Source of the DNA: Chryseobacterium oleae
GTDB taxonomy: Bacteria > Bacteroidota > Bacteroidia > Flavobacteriales > Weeksellaceae
Length of the DNA: 64,000 nucleotides
Direction of reading: 5' to 3'
Assembly: GCF_900115055.1 (NCBI RefSeq)
Contig: NZ_FOVD01000006.1
Span: 1-64,000 of the forward strand
Shown: in pieces, positions 15,904 to 24,482 of the stretch
Layout of the letters: each line of letters begins with the position of its first letter
Position numbering within the stretch: the stretch's first letter is position 1
Translations under genes and position numbers: made by a program
Notes under the pieces: model-generated
The model's database searches: none
What the model was told of the DNA's origin: nothing
Seen by the model: the letters and a program-made list of their open reading frames with translations, nothing else

Positions 15904-16317
15904 TTATGCTTTCTTAATCCATTTGTAAAGGGTCGTCTTAGGAATCTTGTATTTTGTCAGAACCTCAGTGGTGGTCATCTGCCCGGACAGGATTTTGTTC
16001 AGTATAAAACATTTCACTTCTTCCGTGTACACACTTTTCCTGAATTCAAGCATAGAACTTTCCAGTTTAATAGCTCTATCCGTTTTTGAGGGAGGTGAAT
16101 ACAAGATAAGGTGTCCCGTGTAGATTCTGAAAAAATCAAAGTGCAGAAGCTTACTCCATCTCAGCAGTTTTTTCGTGTCTATACTTTCCTGGTCATACAT
16201 TTCCTGTATTTCGGCCTCGGTACAGTTAAAAAAATTCATAATCCTTGTAGCGGGTACTCCAAGTTCTTCTGCTTTCGCTTTCACTAAACTTCCAATATGT
16301 ATATCTTTTAAATTCAT
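15904..16317 (-). CDS. Double-HTH protein (XRE-like plus transposase-like), partner A
   Basis: This 137-residue protein begins with an XRE/lambda-repressor-like region (about 5-70: IGSLVKAKAEELGVPATRI, then LLRWSKLLHFDFFRIY) and ends with a second helix-turn-helix (MTTTEVLTKYKIPKTTLYKW). There is no recombinase or DDE domain. The ATG at 16317 is preferred because the -7 box TATTTTTG ends only 8 nt upstream, which implies a nearly leaderless mRNA; the more upstream ATG would lie before the promoter box. It is the first gene of a two-gene unit with 15584-15901. Confidence 0.72.
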   Translation of the reverse strand: MNLKDIHIGSLVKAKAEELGVPATRIMNFFNCTEAEIQEMYDQESIDTKKLLRWSKLLHFDFFRIYTGHLILYSPPSKTDRAIKLESSMLEFRKSVYTEEVKCFILNKILSGQMTTTEVLTKYKIPKTTLYKWIKKA

Positions 16318-16325
16318 AAGTACAG

Positions 16326-16382
16326 CAAAAATATTAACAACAGTAAACAATAACAGTCTGTCTTTCTACGTAATACTACGCG
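16326..16382 (-). promoter_or_regulatory. Shared promoter/operator, copy 2
   Basis: The minus-strand -7 box TATTTTTG (16326-16333) has the motif CTACGTAATACTACGCG (16366-16382 on the + strand) exactly 40 bp from the box edge, as in copy 1. No conserved -33 TTTG is seen, which fits an activator-dependent promoter. Confidence 0.65.
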
Positions 16383-16396
16383 TATTGTTAAAAAAA

Positions 16397-17389
16397 TTAT
16401 ATTTTAAGAATAAAACTATTGATATTCATTTCAGAAGGGATATTTAGCTTTTTTCTGATCCTGTATTTTTTACTTTCTACGGCCCGGATGCTGCTGTTGG
16501 TACACTGCGCAATTTTCTTCGTATCAAAATCTATTTTCATCAGAGCACAGAAGTGCAGTTCCGAATGAATAAGGTTGGGATTGATGGTCAAAATCTCAGG
16601 AATAAAATGAGGGAAAAACACCTGAAATTTATCATAAAACAAAGGCGAATTACTTTCAGCAAGCTGATAGATCTCCCTGATATTTTCTTCCGTAAGATGA
16701 TTGATCAGCATCTGCTGTTTCAGAAGTCCGGTATTGGTTTTCTGCAGGTCTACTATTGTGGAATTTTTGATTCTTGTATCTTCAATAAGTCCGTAAATAA
16801 GGTCATCTTTTTGGGTTATAAACGAAATATCCATTAGAAATGACCCAACAGAGAACAAAATATTGAGCAATTTCACCGTTTTGAAATCTCTGGCTTCAAA
16901 AAATTTACTTTTAGGAAGAAAATCGAAATCAATATAGAGGCAGGCAATAAAATTGAGACTGATCACAAAAGCAATAATCAGGATCAGAGCAGATTCTTCT
17001 CTATAATTGAAAAAGAACGGAGTAGCAAATAAGAGCGAGAAATAAAAATATTCTACCCCTGCATTTTTGAAGGTATAAATATGAAAGAAACTGACAATAA
17101 AAGTCAGCAGAACAAAAACGAAAATAACACTTGTCCTGAGCATCTTCCGGTAACGTCCCGTTTTACCTTTCATAGCCATTAAAAAAAGCCAGAAAAGCGT
17201 AATGATGGTAAGAAATATGGAGATTAGTGCATCTCCAAAGAAAATCACAATAAATACAGAATAAAATAAGAACAGCAAAAAAAGGAAGACCAGGTATTTA
17301 TTAATGAGATTCAGATAGCTGCGCTCATATTCATTATCCAGCTTGTCAGGCTCTTCACTGATCATTCTGAAGAAAAATTTAAAAATCAT
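16397..17389 (-). CDS. Membrane-anchored LuxR-type transcriptional regulator
   Basis: This 330-residue protein has about five to six transmembrane segments (roughly 30-55, 60-75, 85-108, 115-128, 135-155, 170-190), then a coiled-coil-like linker (190-225), and a C-terminal LuxR/GerE helix-turn-helix (about 265-330: ALMKIDFDTKKIAQCTNSS, then IRAVESKKYRIRKKL). It is probably a one-component sensor that reads a membrane or periplasmic signal. A second possible start lies at 17365. Upstream is a 500-bp gap with a third copy of the shared promoter motif, so the gene may control itself and the neighbouring HTH pair and surface protein. Confidence 0.75.
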   Translation of the reverse strand: MIFKFFFRMISEEPDKLDNEYERSYLNLINKYLVFLFLLFLFYSVFIVIFFGDALISIFLTIITLFWLFLMAMKGKTGRYRKMLRTSVIFVFVLLTFIVSFFHIYTFKNAGVEYFYFSLLFATPFFFNYREESALILIIAFVISLNFIACLYIDFDFLPKSKFFEARDFKTVKLLNILFSVGSFLMDISFITQKDDLIYGLIEDTRIKNSTIVDLQKTNTGLLKQQMLINHLTEENIREIYQLAESNSPLFYDKFQVFFPHFIPEILTINPNLIHSELHFCALMKIDFDTKKIAQCTNSSIRAVESKKYRIRKKLNIPSEMNINSFILKI

Positions 17390-17720
17390 CGTATTTGTTT
17401 TATGTTTTTTTAATGATGCTCAGGTTGCTTTTTGTACAAATCAAACCATCTGTATCCATATCAATACTCAATAAAGCATAACAGAAAGTGGCAGAGCGCT
17501 TAGTTCTGCTGTTTTTTATGTTCAGTGAAAATTGTGAAAAGATGTGTTTTTTTTAATAAGATACTAAGCTCAATGAGACTTAATACATCCGTATAATTTT
17601 TCAGCATATTTACATAAAAAAACGATATGCTGCTCATTCCAATTGACCAACTGGTTAAAAACCGTTATGCTTTGGATAAAATTTATTAAAAATTTAAACC
17701 AAAATCAGAACTTGTTATGG
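17390..17720. other. Long leader or cryptic region upstream of the LuxR-type gene
   Basis: No convincing gene is present. On the minus strand two short frames could be translated, 45 codons at 17500-17637 and 19 codons at 17400-17459, but neither has a recognisable domain or a strong start signal. If the promoter at 17721-17776 is real, this stretch would be a leader of about 325 nt or encode a small peptide or RNA. Confidence 0.3.
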
Positions 17721-17776
17721 CAAAAATACCGGTCAGATTTAACATATGCTACGAAACTACTACTCAATAGCACTCG
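17721..17776 (-). promoter_or_regulatory. Shared promoter/operator, copy 3
   Basis: The minus-strand -7 box TATTTTTG (17721-17728) is preceded by CTACTCAATAGCACTCG (17760-17776 on the + strand), 39 bp from the box edge. It is more diverged than copies 1 and 2 but keeps CTAC, AATA and the final CG. Confidence 0.5.
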
Positions 17777-17831
17777 TGCGTGTGAAAAATTGATGCAAAA
17801 GGAATTTACAAATGAACCATGAAGTTTATAA

Positions 17832-17864
17832 AACAAAAAAAAGGAGAAAACTTAATTTCTCCTT
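17832..17864 (-). terminator. Terminator of the psd unit
   Basis: AAGGAGAAA and TTTCTCCTT form a 9-bp stem with a 6-nt loop; reading leftward it runs into a T run. Confidence 0.75.
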
Positions 17865-17889
17865 CTATATTTTGATGATAAATATTTTA

Positions 17890-18543
17890 TTAATCTTTCA
17901 TTTTGGCGATTACATCCAGACCTCCTTTTGTAATATCTCCGATCTTGCAGATGATTTCCGTGTCTAAAGGCAGAAATACGTCCATTCTCGAACCGAATTT
18001 GATAAACCCGAACTCATGTCCGGCTTTAGCCTGATCTCCTTCATTACAGTAGAAAACAATTCTTCTGGCCACATATCCCGCGATCTGTCTGAATACCACT
18101 TTATGATTAGTAGCTGTTTCCACCGCTACCGTTGTTCTTTCGTTCTCTGTAGATGACTTTTCATGCCATGCAACCAGATACTTTCCGGGATGGTATTTTT
18201 TGTAGATAACTTTTCCTGACACCGGATATCTACAGATGTGAACATTCAATGGTGACATGAAGATAGAAACCTGAATGGCTTTCCCTTTAATGAATTCAGT
18301 TTCATCCACTTCCTTGATCATCACCACCTTTCCGTCTACCGGCGCGATCACGTTTTCTCTGTGCTCCAGAATATCACGTTCCGGAACTCTGAAAAACCAG
18401 AATACTAAACTGTAAACAACCAATATTGGCATAATGATCAGTAACGACCACATTTTAAGAAAATAAATAGCCAACACACTTATGATGATAAACAGTATCG
18501 TTGCTACGGTAATCGTTCCTTTTGACTCCTTATGTAGTTTCAT
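17890..18543 (-). CDS. psd: Phosphatidylserine decarboxylase family protein
   Basis: This 217-residue enzyme decarboxylates phosphatidylserine to phosphatidylethanolamine at the inner membrane. It has two N-terminal membrane segments (about 9-29 and 32-50), the APVDGKV motif and the self-cleavage site Gly184-Ser185 (KFGSRMDVF), whose Ser becomes the pyruvoyl group. It is of the short type found in Bacteroidota and archaea. It lies 4 bp after cdsA, the previous step of phospholipid synthesis, in an operon with the LUD-domain gene. Confidence 0.92.
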   Translation of the reverse strand: MKLHKESKGTITVATILFIIISVLAIYFLKMWSLLIIMPILVVYSLVFWFFRVPERDILEHRENVIAPVDGKVVMIKEVDETEFIKGKAIQVSIFMSPLNVHICRYPVSGKVIYKKYHPGKYLVAWHEKSSTENERTTVAVETATNHKVVFRQIAGYVARRIVFYCNEGDQAKAGHEFGFIKFGSRMDVFLPLDTEIICKIGDITKGGLDVIAKMKD

Positions 18544-18547
18544 GAGA

Positions 18548-19420
18548 TTAAATAAATTTTTCTAAAATAAAGTACAAATATACGACAGGAACGCAAATTA
18601 AAAAACTGTCCAGTCTGTCCAGCACGCCTCCATGCCCCGGAATGATGTTTCCGCTGTCTTTTACGCCGAAATTTCTTTTCAGCTGGCTTTCCACAAGATC
18701 TCCTAACGGAGCAAATGCAGCTACAAGGAAACCGACTACCATCCAGTTCCCGCGAAGTTCCGGCTGATAATGCTCAATAAAGTAGGATAAAACCAACGTT
18801 AGCACTACTCCGCCACCGTAACCTTCCCAGGTCTTCTTTGGGGAGATTTTAGGGGCCATTTTATGTTTCCCGAAAAATTTTCCGGTAAGATAAGCAAATG
18901 TATCACTGCTCCAGATCAGGATAAATAGGAAAAGGACTTCCAGTGAGAACGTCCCGTCAAAGCTGGAAAACTTAGGCAGTCCCAATGCAAAACTAAAAGG
19001 CAGTGCTACATAGATGACGGTAAATATCAGCTTTCCGCTGTCGAAATAAAGTTCGTTTGGATATTTGAATAAGGTGACCACCGCAATCGCAATCAGGGAA
19101 ATAGCCAGTATTTCATTCAGTCTGAAATCGAAAAAGAAGTCGTGGTGGAAATATCTTTTGGAAAAAACGTAGTAAATAAAAATAACGAGCGGGAGTACGA
19201 TCCATTTTTCATAGCCTTTCCCGAATTTCATGATCTTAACGCATTCCCACGTACCTACCAGCAGCAAAAGAGTGATCAGCCCATGATACAGGTATTCCTG
19301 TCTGATAAGGTCCGGATGGATCTTGTTGATCAGCTGGGCACCCAGCGGTGTTGTGCAAAGAATGATAACGGCAACGTAAACAAGCCCGGAAATGGTTCTT
19401 TGAATAAGGTTTTTGTCCAA
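18548..19420 (-). CDS. cdsA: Phosphatidate cytidylyltransferase
   Basis: This 290-residue integral membrane enzyme makes CDP-diacylglycerol from CTP and phosphatidic acid. About eight hydrophobic segments are visible. The CDP-alcohol signature near the C-terminus is present (SPKKTWEGYGGG followed by LGDLVESQLKRNFGVKD and PGHGGVLDRLDS). It lies between the LUD-domain gene (24 bp upstream) and psd (4 bp downstream), a coherent phospholipid operon. Confidence 0.95.
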   Translation of the reverse strand: MDKNLIQRTISGLVYVAVIILCTTPLGAQLINKIHPDLIRQEYLYHGLITLLLLVGTWECVKIMKFGKGYEKWIVLPLVIFIYYVFSKRYFHHDFFFDFRLNEILAISLIAIAVVTLFKYPNELYFDSGKLIFTVIYVALPFSFALGLPKFSSFDGTFSLEVLFLFILIWSSDTFAYLTGKFFGKHKMAPKISPKKTWEGYGGGVVLTLVLSYFIEHYQPELRGNWMVVGFLVAAFAPLGDLVESQLKRNFGVKDSGNIIPGHGGVLDRLDSFLICVPVVYLYFILEKFI

Positions 19421-19444
19421 GATGTAAAATTTATAAGTTGATGC

Positions 19445-20026
19445 TTAATCTTCAAGCAGCAATAAAAACAGTTTTGTATTCGTATTGGAGGAGGTATCTA
19501 AACTTGATTGTCCTCCACTGATGGAAGTAAGGTTTTTGATATTCCCGTTTCTTTTTATTTTTCCCATCGCATCATTCAGGTTGTTTACAATCTGCGAAAC
19601 ATTGGCCATGATAATGATCTTACCCGGCAGTCTTGAAGAATGGTAATGCAGGATATTGTTATGCGAAAGCATAATTCTCCCGTCGTAGGCGATAAGATAT
19701 TCACAGGTGATGAAGGCGGCATCGTTAGAATGCTCCATTTCTGAGGTGTATGGTATTTTCACCACATTCAAAAAGTTTTGAAGCTCTTTGTCCCAGCAGA
19801 ACACATTACTAATTCCTTCTATTTTGACAATCTGATTTAAAGTCTGTAGAGCTTCCGCTTCATCTGCACAATAATTAAAAAATCCCCCTGAATGCGTAAA
19901 TAATTGCGCAAACTTATAGTCAAGATCCGCATTTTTCAGCGAATCCCCGAGCTTCTCCAGACTCTGTTTTTCCTCTTCCTCAGGCTGGTTGGTAAGTTTG
20001 CTTACAATCCTCTTGAATAAATTCAA
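19445..20026 (-). CDS. LUD domain protein (LutC-like)
   Basis: This 193-residue protein fits the LUD (lactate utilisation) domain family, related to LutC/YkgG. Visible features are ITCEYLIAYDGRIMLSHNNI and the LPGKIIIMANVSQIV strand, then a Ser/Thr/Asn-rich tail ending KLFLLLLED. No LutA or LutB partner is nearby, so a role in lactate oxidation is doubtful. It is the first gene of an apparent operon with cdsA and psd. Confidence 0.78.
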   Translation of the reverse strand: MNLFKRIVSKLTNQPEEEEKQSLEKLGDSLKNADLDYKFAQLFTHSGGFFNYCADEAEALQTLNQIVKIEGISNVFCWDKELQNFLNVVKIPYTSEMEHSNDAAFITCEYLIAYDGRIMLSHNNILHYHSSRLPGKIIIMANVSQIVNNLNDAMGKIKRNGNIKNLTSISGGQSSLDTSSNTNTKLFLLLLED

Positions 20027-20104
20027 CTTAATCTATTTTTAGTCAACTTTATACAAAAATAGAAAATAATTACAATAGATTCTAAAAATGTGGCTTTAAA
20101 TATG

Positions 20105-20142
20105 AAAAAACCTGACAATTCGAAGACTGTCAGGTTTTTTTT
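20105..20142. terminator. Terminator between ftsH and the LUD gene
   Basis: AACCTGACA and TGTCAGGTT form a 9-bp stem with a 10-nt loop, flanked by an A run and a T run. Reading leftward it would stop ftsH transcription and separate it from the phospholipid operon. Confidence 0.8.
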
Positions 20143-20161
20143 GATATGTTTTGGAAGTATT

Positions 20162-22177
20162 TTAAAGTTGAGTCGGGCTTTCCGGAGCCTGAATTTCACT
20201 TTCTTCTTCCTTGTCTTTAATGATAATCTGCTCATCCGGTTCTTTCGCCGTAGCAATCGTGCTTGTAACAGGTCTCTCTGTTAACTCAGGATCCCATGCT
20301 CTTTTACCGAATATATCTTCAAGATCTTCACGGAATATCACTTCTTTTTCCAGAAGCTTATTCGCCAAGGCATCCAATTTATCTTTGTTCTCAGTAAGAA
20401 TCTGAACTGCTCTCTCGTATTGATTTTCGATAATTGATTTAATCTCAACATCAATCTTATTAGCGGTTTCCTCTGAGTATGGCTTTCCGAAATTATATTC
20501 AGACTGGCCTGAGCTGTCATAATAAGAAATATTACCAATCGTAGGGCTTAGACCGTAAACAGTAACCATAGCCTGCGCTCTCTTCGTTACAGATTCAAGA
20601 TCAGATAATGCTCCGGTTGAAATATTATTAAAGATCACCTGCTCTGCTGCTCTACCTCCTAACGTTGCACACAATTCGTCCAGCATTTGTTCAGTAGTGG
20701 TCAGCTGTCTTTCTTCCGGAAGGTACCATGCTGCTCCTAAAGAACGTCCTCTCGGAACGATTGTTACTTTTAAAAGTGGTGCTGCGTGCTCTACCAACCA
20801 GGAGATGGTAGCGTGACCTGCTTCATGATAAGCAACTCTTCTTTTTTCAGAAGGTTTGATGGCCATATTTTTCTTCTCAAGACCTCCGATGATTCTGTCT
20901 ACAGCATCAAGGAAATCCTGCTTAGTAACAGAGGTATGACTGTTTCTGGCTGCGATCAACGCTGCTTCGTTACAAACATTAGCAATATCCGCTCCACTGA
21001 ATCCAGGGGTTTGTTTTGCTAAGAAATCTCTGTCAACGGTATCATCTAATTTGATTTTCAGCAAGTGAACATCAAAAATTTCTCTTCTTTCATGTAATTC
21101 CGGAAGGTCTACATAGATCGAACGGTCAAAACGTCCGGCTCTCATCAGGGCTTTATCAAGGATATCAGCTCTGTTTGTCGCAGCCATAACAATAACGTTA
21201 ACGTCTGTTCCAAAACCATCCATTTCTGTAAGAAGCTGGTTCAATGTATTTTCTCTTTCGTCGTTTCCACCAGAGAAGTTGTTTTTTCCTCTGGCACGTC
21301 CGATAGCGTCAATCTCATCAATAAAGATGATAGCCGGAGATTTAGCTTTTGCCTGAGCAAAAAGGTCTCTAACTCTTGAAGCACCAACTCCAACGAACAT
21401 TTCTACGAAGTCTGAACCTGAAAGTGAAAAGAACGGCACCTTGGCTTCACCTGCAACAGCTTTTGCCAATAAGGTTTTACCGGTTCCCGGAGGGCCTACA
21501 AGAAGGACACCTTTAGGAATCTTACCACCTAGTTTTGTGTATTTTTCAGAATTTTTCAAGAAGTCTACTACTTCCTGTACTTCTTCTTTCGCGCCTTCAA
21601 GACCTGCAACATCTTTAAATGTCACCTGGATTCTTTCTTTTTCGTCGAAAAGCTTCGCTTTAGATTTCCCGATAGAGAAGATCTGTCCGCCAGGGCCTCC
21701 GCCACCGCCCATCTTTCTGAAAAGAAGGAAGTAGAAAAGTCCTAAGATCGCGATCCATATCAATGCTGAAACCAGGATGTCCATGAACGGGTTTTTGCCT
21801 GCTCCGTAATCTTTGGTCGTTTTGATAGTAGCGTCTGTAGCTTTTATCTGATCAAATTTTTGAAGGAAAAGCTGAAGGTCTCCGTATTTCACAGAAAAAT
21901 CTGCTTTTGGAGCCATTTCGAACGCAGAAAGAGGATTGCTTTGATTTGCTGTTTTACTAACCATTGCTGTCTTTGCTGCTTTTGTCAGGAAAACATCAGC
22001 TTTCTCTGTGTCTTTGTATATGATAACGTTTTGGACCTTTCCTGCCTGCATTTCCCTGAAGAAAGCATCCTCATCAATAGATTTTGCACTATCGCCTCCT
22101 AAAAAATTGGAACCGAAAAATAACAAAAGAGCCACGATTGCAATTGGAAAAAACCAGTTGAATCCTTTATTGTTCAT
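20162..22177 (-). CDS. ftsH: ATP-dependent zinc metalloprotease FtsH
   Basis: FtsH is the membrane-bound hexameric AAA protease that degrades damaged membrane proteins and short-lived regulators. This 671-residue copy has two transmembrane segments (about 8-25 and 133-153), a periplasmic domain, Walker A GPPGTGKT (228-235), Walker B IIFIDEIDAIG, the second region of homology (AATNRADILDKALMRAGRFDR), and the zinc site HEAGH. The Gly-rich linker MGGGGGPGGQ is typical of Bacteroidota. It follows rsfS by 22 bp. Confidence 0.98.
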   Translation of the reverse strand: MNNKGFNWFFPIAIVALLLFFGSNFLGGDSAKSIDEDAFFREMQAGKVQNVIIYKDTEKADVFLTKAAKTAMVSKTANQSNPLSAFEMAPKADFSVKYGDLQLFLQKFDQIKATDATIKTTKDYGAGKNPFMDILVSALIWIAILGLFYFLLFRKMGGGGGPGGQIFSIGKSKAKLFDEKERIQVTFKDVAGLEGAKEEVQEVVDFLKNSEKYTKLGGKIPKGVLLVGPPGTGKTLLAKAVAGEAKVPFFSLSGSDFVEMFVGVGASRVRDLFAQAKAKSPAIIFIDEIDAIGRARGKNNFSGGNDERENTLNQLLTEMDGFGTDVNVIVMAATNRADILDKALMRAGRFDRSIYVDLPELHERREIFDVHLLKIKLDDTVDRDFLAKQTPGFSGADIANVCNEAALIAARNSHTSVTKQDFLDAVDRIIGGLEKKNMAIKPSEKRRVAYHEAGHATISWLVEHAAPLLKVTIVPRGRSLGAAWYLPEERQLTTTEQMLDELCATLGGRAAEQVIFNNISTGALSDLESVTKRAQAMVTVYGLSPTIGNISYYDSSGQSEYNFGKPYSEETANKIDVEIKSIIENQYERAVQILTENKDKLDALANKLLEKEVIFREDLEDIFGKRAWDPELTERPVTSTIATAKEPDEQIIIKDKEEESEIQAPESPTQL

Positions 22178-22199
22178 TTATACTTTTTAAAATTTAAAA

Positions 22200-22562
22200 T
22201 TAATTTTCTATTTTGGTAATGGCTGCATCGCCCCAAAGTTCTTCAATATCGTAATATTCACGAACTTCTTTCTGGAAAATATGCACTACCACTGTTACGT
22301 AATCTACCAAAACCCACATGGAGTTTTCGGTACCTTCTACATGCCAAGGTCTATCTTTAAGATCGTTTCTTACTTTTTTCTCCACACTCCCTGCCAATGC
22401 AGAAACCTGTGTATTTGAGTTTCCGCTACAAATTATAAAAGTTTCCGCTACAGAATTTTCAATTTTCGAAAGATCGAAAATCATAATATCTTCACCCTTT
22501 ACATCCTGGATGGCTTCAACAATTTTATCTATTAGTGCCTGCTTTTCTGCTGTTTTATTCAT
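22200..22562 (-). CDS. rsfS: Ribosome silencing factor RsfS
   Basis: RsfS binds ribosomal protein L14 and blocks subunit joining when nutrients are short. The 120-residue protein carries the family core (FIICSGNSNTQVSALAGSVE, then WVLVDYVTVVVHIF and REYYDIEELWGD). The start MNKTAEKQ at 22562 is chosen over one at 22583, which would lie inside the -7 box TAAATTTG (22581-22588). It precedes ftsH in an operon and is divergent from birA. Confidence 0.93.
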   Translation of the reverse strand: MNKTAEKQALIDKIVEAIQDVKGEDIMIFDLSKIENSVAETFIICSGNSNTQVSALAGSVEKKVRNDLKDRPWHVEGTENSMWVLVDYVTVVVHIFQKEVREYYDIEELWGDAAITKIEN

Positions 22563-22580
22563 TAAAATATCTATAATCTG

Positions 22581-22588
22581 CAAATTTA
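22581..22588 (-). promoter_or_regulatory. -7 box of the rsfS-ftsH operon
   Basis: The minus strand reads TAAATTTG, matching the Bacteroidota -7 consensus, 18 nt before the rsfS start. No clear -33 element was seen. Confidence 0.5.
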
Positions 22589-22647
22589 TTGTTTTTCTTT
22601 TACTTTAGCCTTACTTTTAGCCCTTTAAAGTCTTAAAGTTTTCTTAA

Positions 22648-23364
22648 ATGGATCAATTATTTTATTTAAAAGAGTGCTCTTCTACTAATGACGAAGTTTC
22701 AAAGTTTTTACTTTACGAAAATTCAGATTTTATTGGACTCTCTACATTCAATCAAACTAAAGGCCGCGGACAATACGGAAATACATGGGCGGCTGCGGCC
22801 GGAAAAAATGTGGCGTATACGCTGGCTGTTAAGGCTAAAAGCTTCTTGCTCTCAGATTTTATATTCAATTACTATACCGCAGTTGTCATCCGGGATTTCC
22901 TTGCCAATTTGACTGACAATATGGTGAAAATAAAATGGCCAAATGATATTATTCTTAAAAATAAAAAAATCGTCGGGATTTTAATCGAAAAGAAAAAAAT
23001 AAACCAAAATAATTATTTCATCATCGGTGCCGGCTTCAATGTACTGCAGGATCAGTTTGATGAAATATCGCATGCAGGATCACTTCTGACACTCACCGGG
23101 CAGGTTTTTGATCTTGAAGATTTTGTCTTTCAACTTCATCAATATCTGTCAGAAAGGCTGAAAAACATTCCGTCTGAACAGGAGATTATCGATCAGTTTA
23201 ACATGAATTTATATCGCAAAGATGAGATCTCTGTCTTCGAAATCGGACAAGAGAGACAAAATGGCATCATCCGTCATGCTGACGAAAAGGGAGAATTGTG
23301 GATAGAGCTCGAAAAGGATGGTTTAAAGCCTTTTTATCATAAGGAGATCAAACTCCTCTACTGA
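22648..23364 (+). CDS. birA: Biotin--[acetyl-CoA-carboxylase] ligase
   Basis: This 238-residue enzyme activates biotin with ATP and attaches it to the carboxyl carrier protein. It is the short type without the N-terminal repressor HTH. The biotinyl-AMP site TKGRGQYGNTWAAAAGKN and the KWPNDIILKNKKIVGILIE motif are clear. The gene is divergent from rsfS and its 3' end overlaps the convergent permease gene by 7 bp. Confidence 0.94.
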   Translation: MDQLFYLKECSSTNDEVSKFLLYENSDFIGLSTFNQTKGRGQYGNTWAAAAGKNVAYTLAVKAKSFLLSDFIFNYYTAVVIRDFLANLTDNMVKIKWPNDIILKNKKIVGILIEKKKINQNNYFIIGAGFNVLQDQFDEISHAGSLLTLTGQVFDLEDFVFQLHQYLSERLKNIPSEQEIIDQFNMNLYRKDEISVFEIGQERQNGIIRHADEKGELWIELEKDGLKPFYHKEIKLLY

Positions 23365-24470
23365 TTGGCTCTTTTCAGATACAGATATAAGGTAAGCGGG
23401 AAGAACACCATATTCGGAAGCCACATGGCTACCGCTGGTGATAAACTTTTGTTCTCCGAAACCACTTTTAAAGCTTCAAAAGAGAAAACAAAAACAAACG
23501 CTAGGGAAATTCCTATCGCCAGATTGACACCAAGACCTCCTCTTTTCTTCTGAGAAGCCAAAGACAGGGCCAGGAAGGTCAGAATAATAATGGCCACCGG
23601 CATTGCGGTTCTCTGATGGAGCTCATTAAGGTAGGAATTCAGGTTACTGTTTCCTCTGTTTTTTTCCCTCTCAATGAATTTGACAAGTTCGGGAGTGGTT
23701 TTATTCTGGCCAAGAAGCTCGTTCGGGAAAAGTTCTTCAGGAGAATGTCCGTAGCTTTTCCTCATTTCAACTCCGTTGCCGAGTTTTTCTGTATTATTTT
23801 TATTGATGGTTTTCTCGAGATAATTGGTGAGAATAAACTGTTTTTTAGCTTTATCCCAATATACTTCTGAAGCTTTCAGTTCGTAGACCATTTTTCTAGC
23901 TTTATCAAACTTCTGATAAACGAAGCCTGAACCTCTGGTTTCTCTTTTGTTCCAGGAGTTCACGAAAATATATTCCGTTTTACTGAATTGGGAAGACGCA
24001 GGACCTGTCCCCAGAATTTTTTCTTTATTGGCCGCATTATACGTGTACGCTTCCAGTTCATTTTTCTTGATATTAGCCCATGGAAGCACCATATGGTTCA
24101 CCACTAGAGATATCATAGCAATTAAAACGGAGGTATACAGATAAGGTTTTGCAAATCTGTGAAAACTGGCTCCACTACTGATTACGGCAACAATTTCGGT
24201 ATTATTCGCCATTCTGGATGTGAAGTAAATCACTGAAATAAACACAAGAATAGCCAGAAAGGTCACGACAAGATTAATGATCCAGAACGGATAAAAATGG
24301 ATCAGGAAATACACCAGATTCAGTTTCGGATCGAGTGCTTTTGCATTTTCAATCCTTGGAATCTTCTGCTGTACATCAATGACCAGTACTACTATAGACA
24401 ACAATATCAGCATGAAACTGAATGTTCCAAGATATTTTTTGATGATATACCCGTCTATAATTTTGATCAT
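23358..24470 (-). CDS. LptF/LptG family permease (YjgP/YjgQ)
   Basis: This 370-residue inner-membrane protein belongs to the YjgP/YjgQ family, whose members LptF and LptG pull lipopolysaccharide out of the inner membrane with the LptB ATPase. Six transmembrane segments are visible in two groups of three (within 15-120 and 285-365) around a periplasmic beta domain. It follows tgt by 12 bp, an arrangement common in Bacteroidota. Whether it is the F or the G subunit cannot be told here. Confidence 0.9.
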   Translation of the reverse strand: MIKIIDGYIIKKYLGTFSFMLILLSIVVLVIDVQQKIPRIENAKALDPKLNLVYFLIHFYPFWIINLVVTFLAILVFISVIYFTSRMANNTEIVAVISSGASFHRFAKPYLYTSVLIAMISLVVNHMVLPWANIKKNELEAYTYNAANKEKILGTGPASSQFSKTEYIFVNSWNKRETRGSGFVYQKFDKARKMVYELKASEVYWDKAKKQFILTNYLEKTINKNNTEKLGNGVEMRKSYGHSPEELFPNELLGQNKTTPELVKFIEREKNRGNSNLNSYLNELHQRTAMPVAIIILTFLALSLASQKKRGGLGVNLAIGISLAFVFVFSFEALKVVSENKSLSPAVAMWLPNMVFFPLTLYLYLKRANQ

Positions 24471-24482
24471 GATCGTTCTGTT

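Noticed and set aside
15584..16317. A complete insertion sequence
   Set aside because: There is no DDE or other recombinase domain, and no terminal inverted repeats or target duplication were seen around the two HTH genes.
17627..17689. 20-codon + strand frame in the 500-bp gap
   Set aside because: It has no promoter or recognisable feature, and such a short frame is expected by chance in AT-rich DNA.
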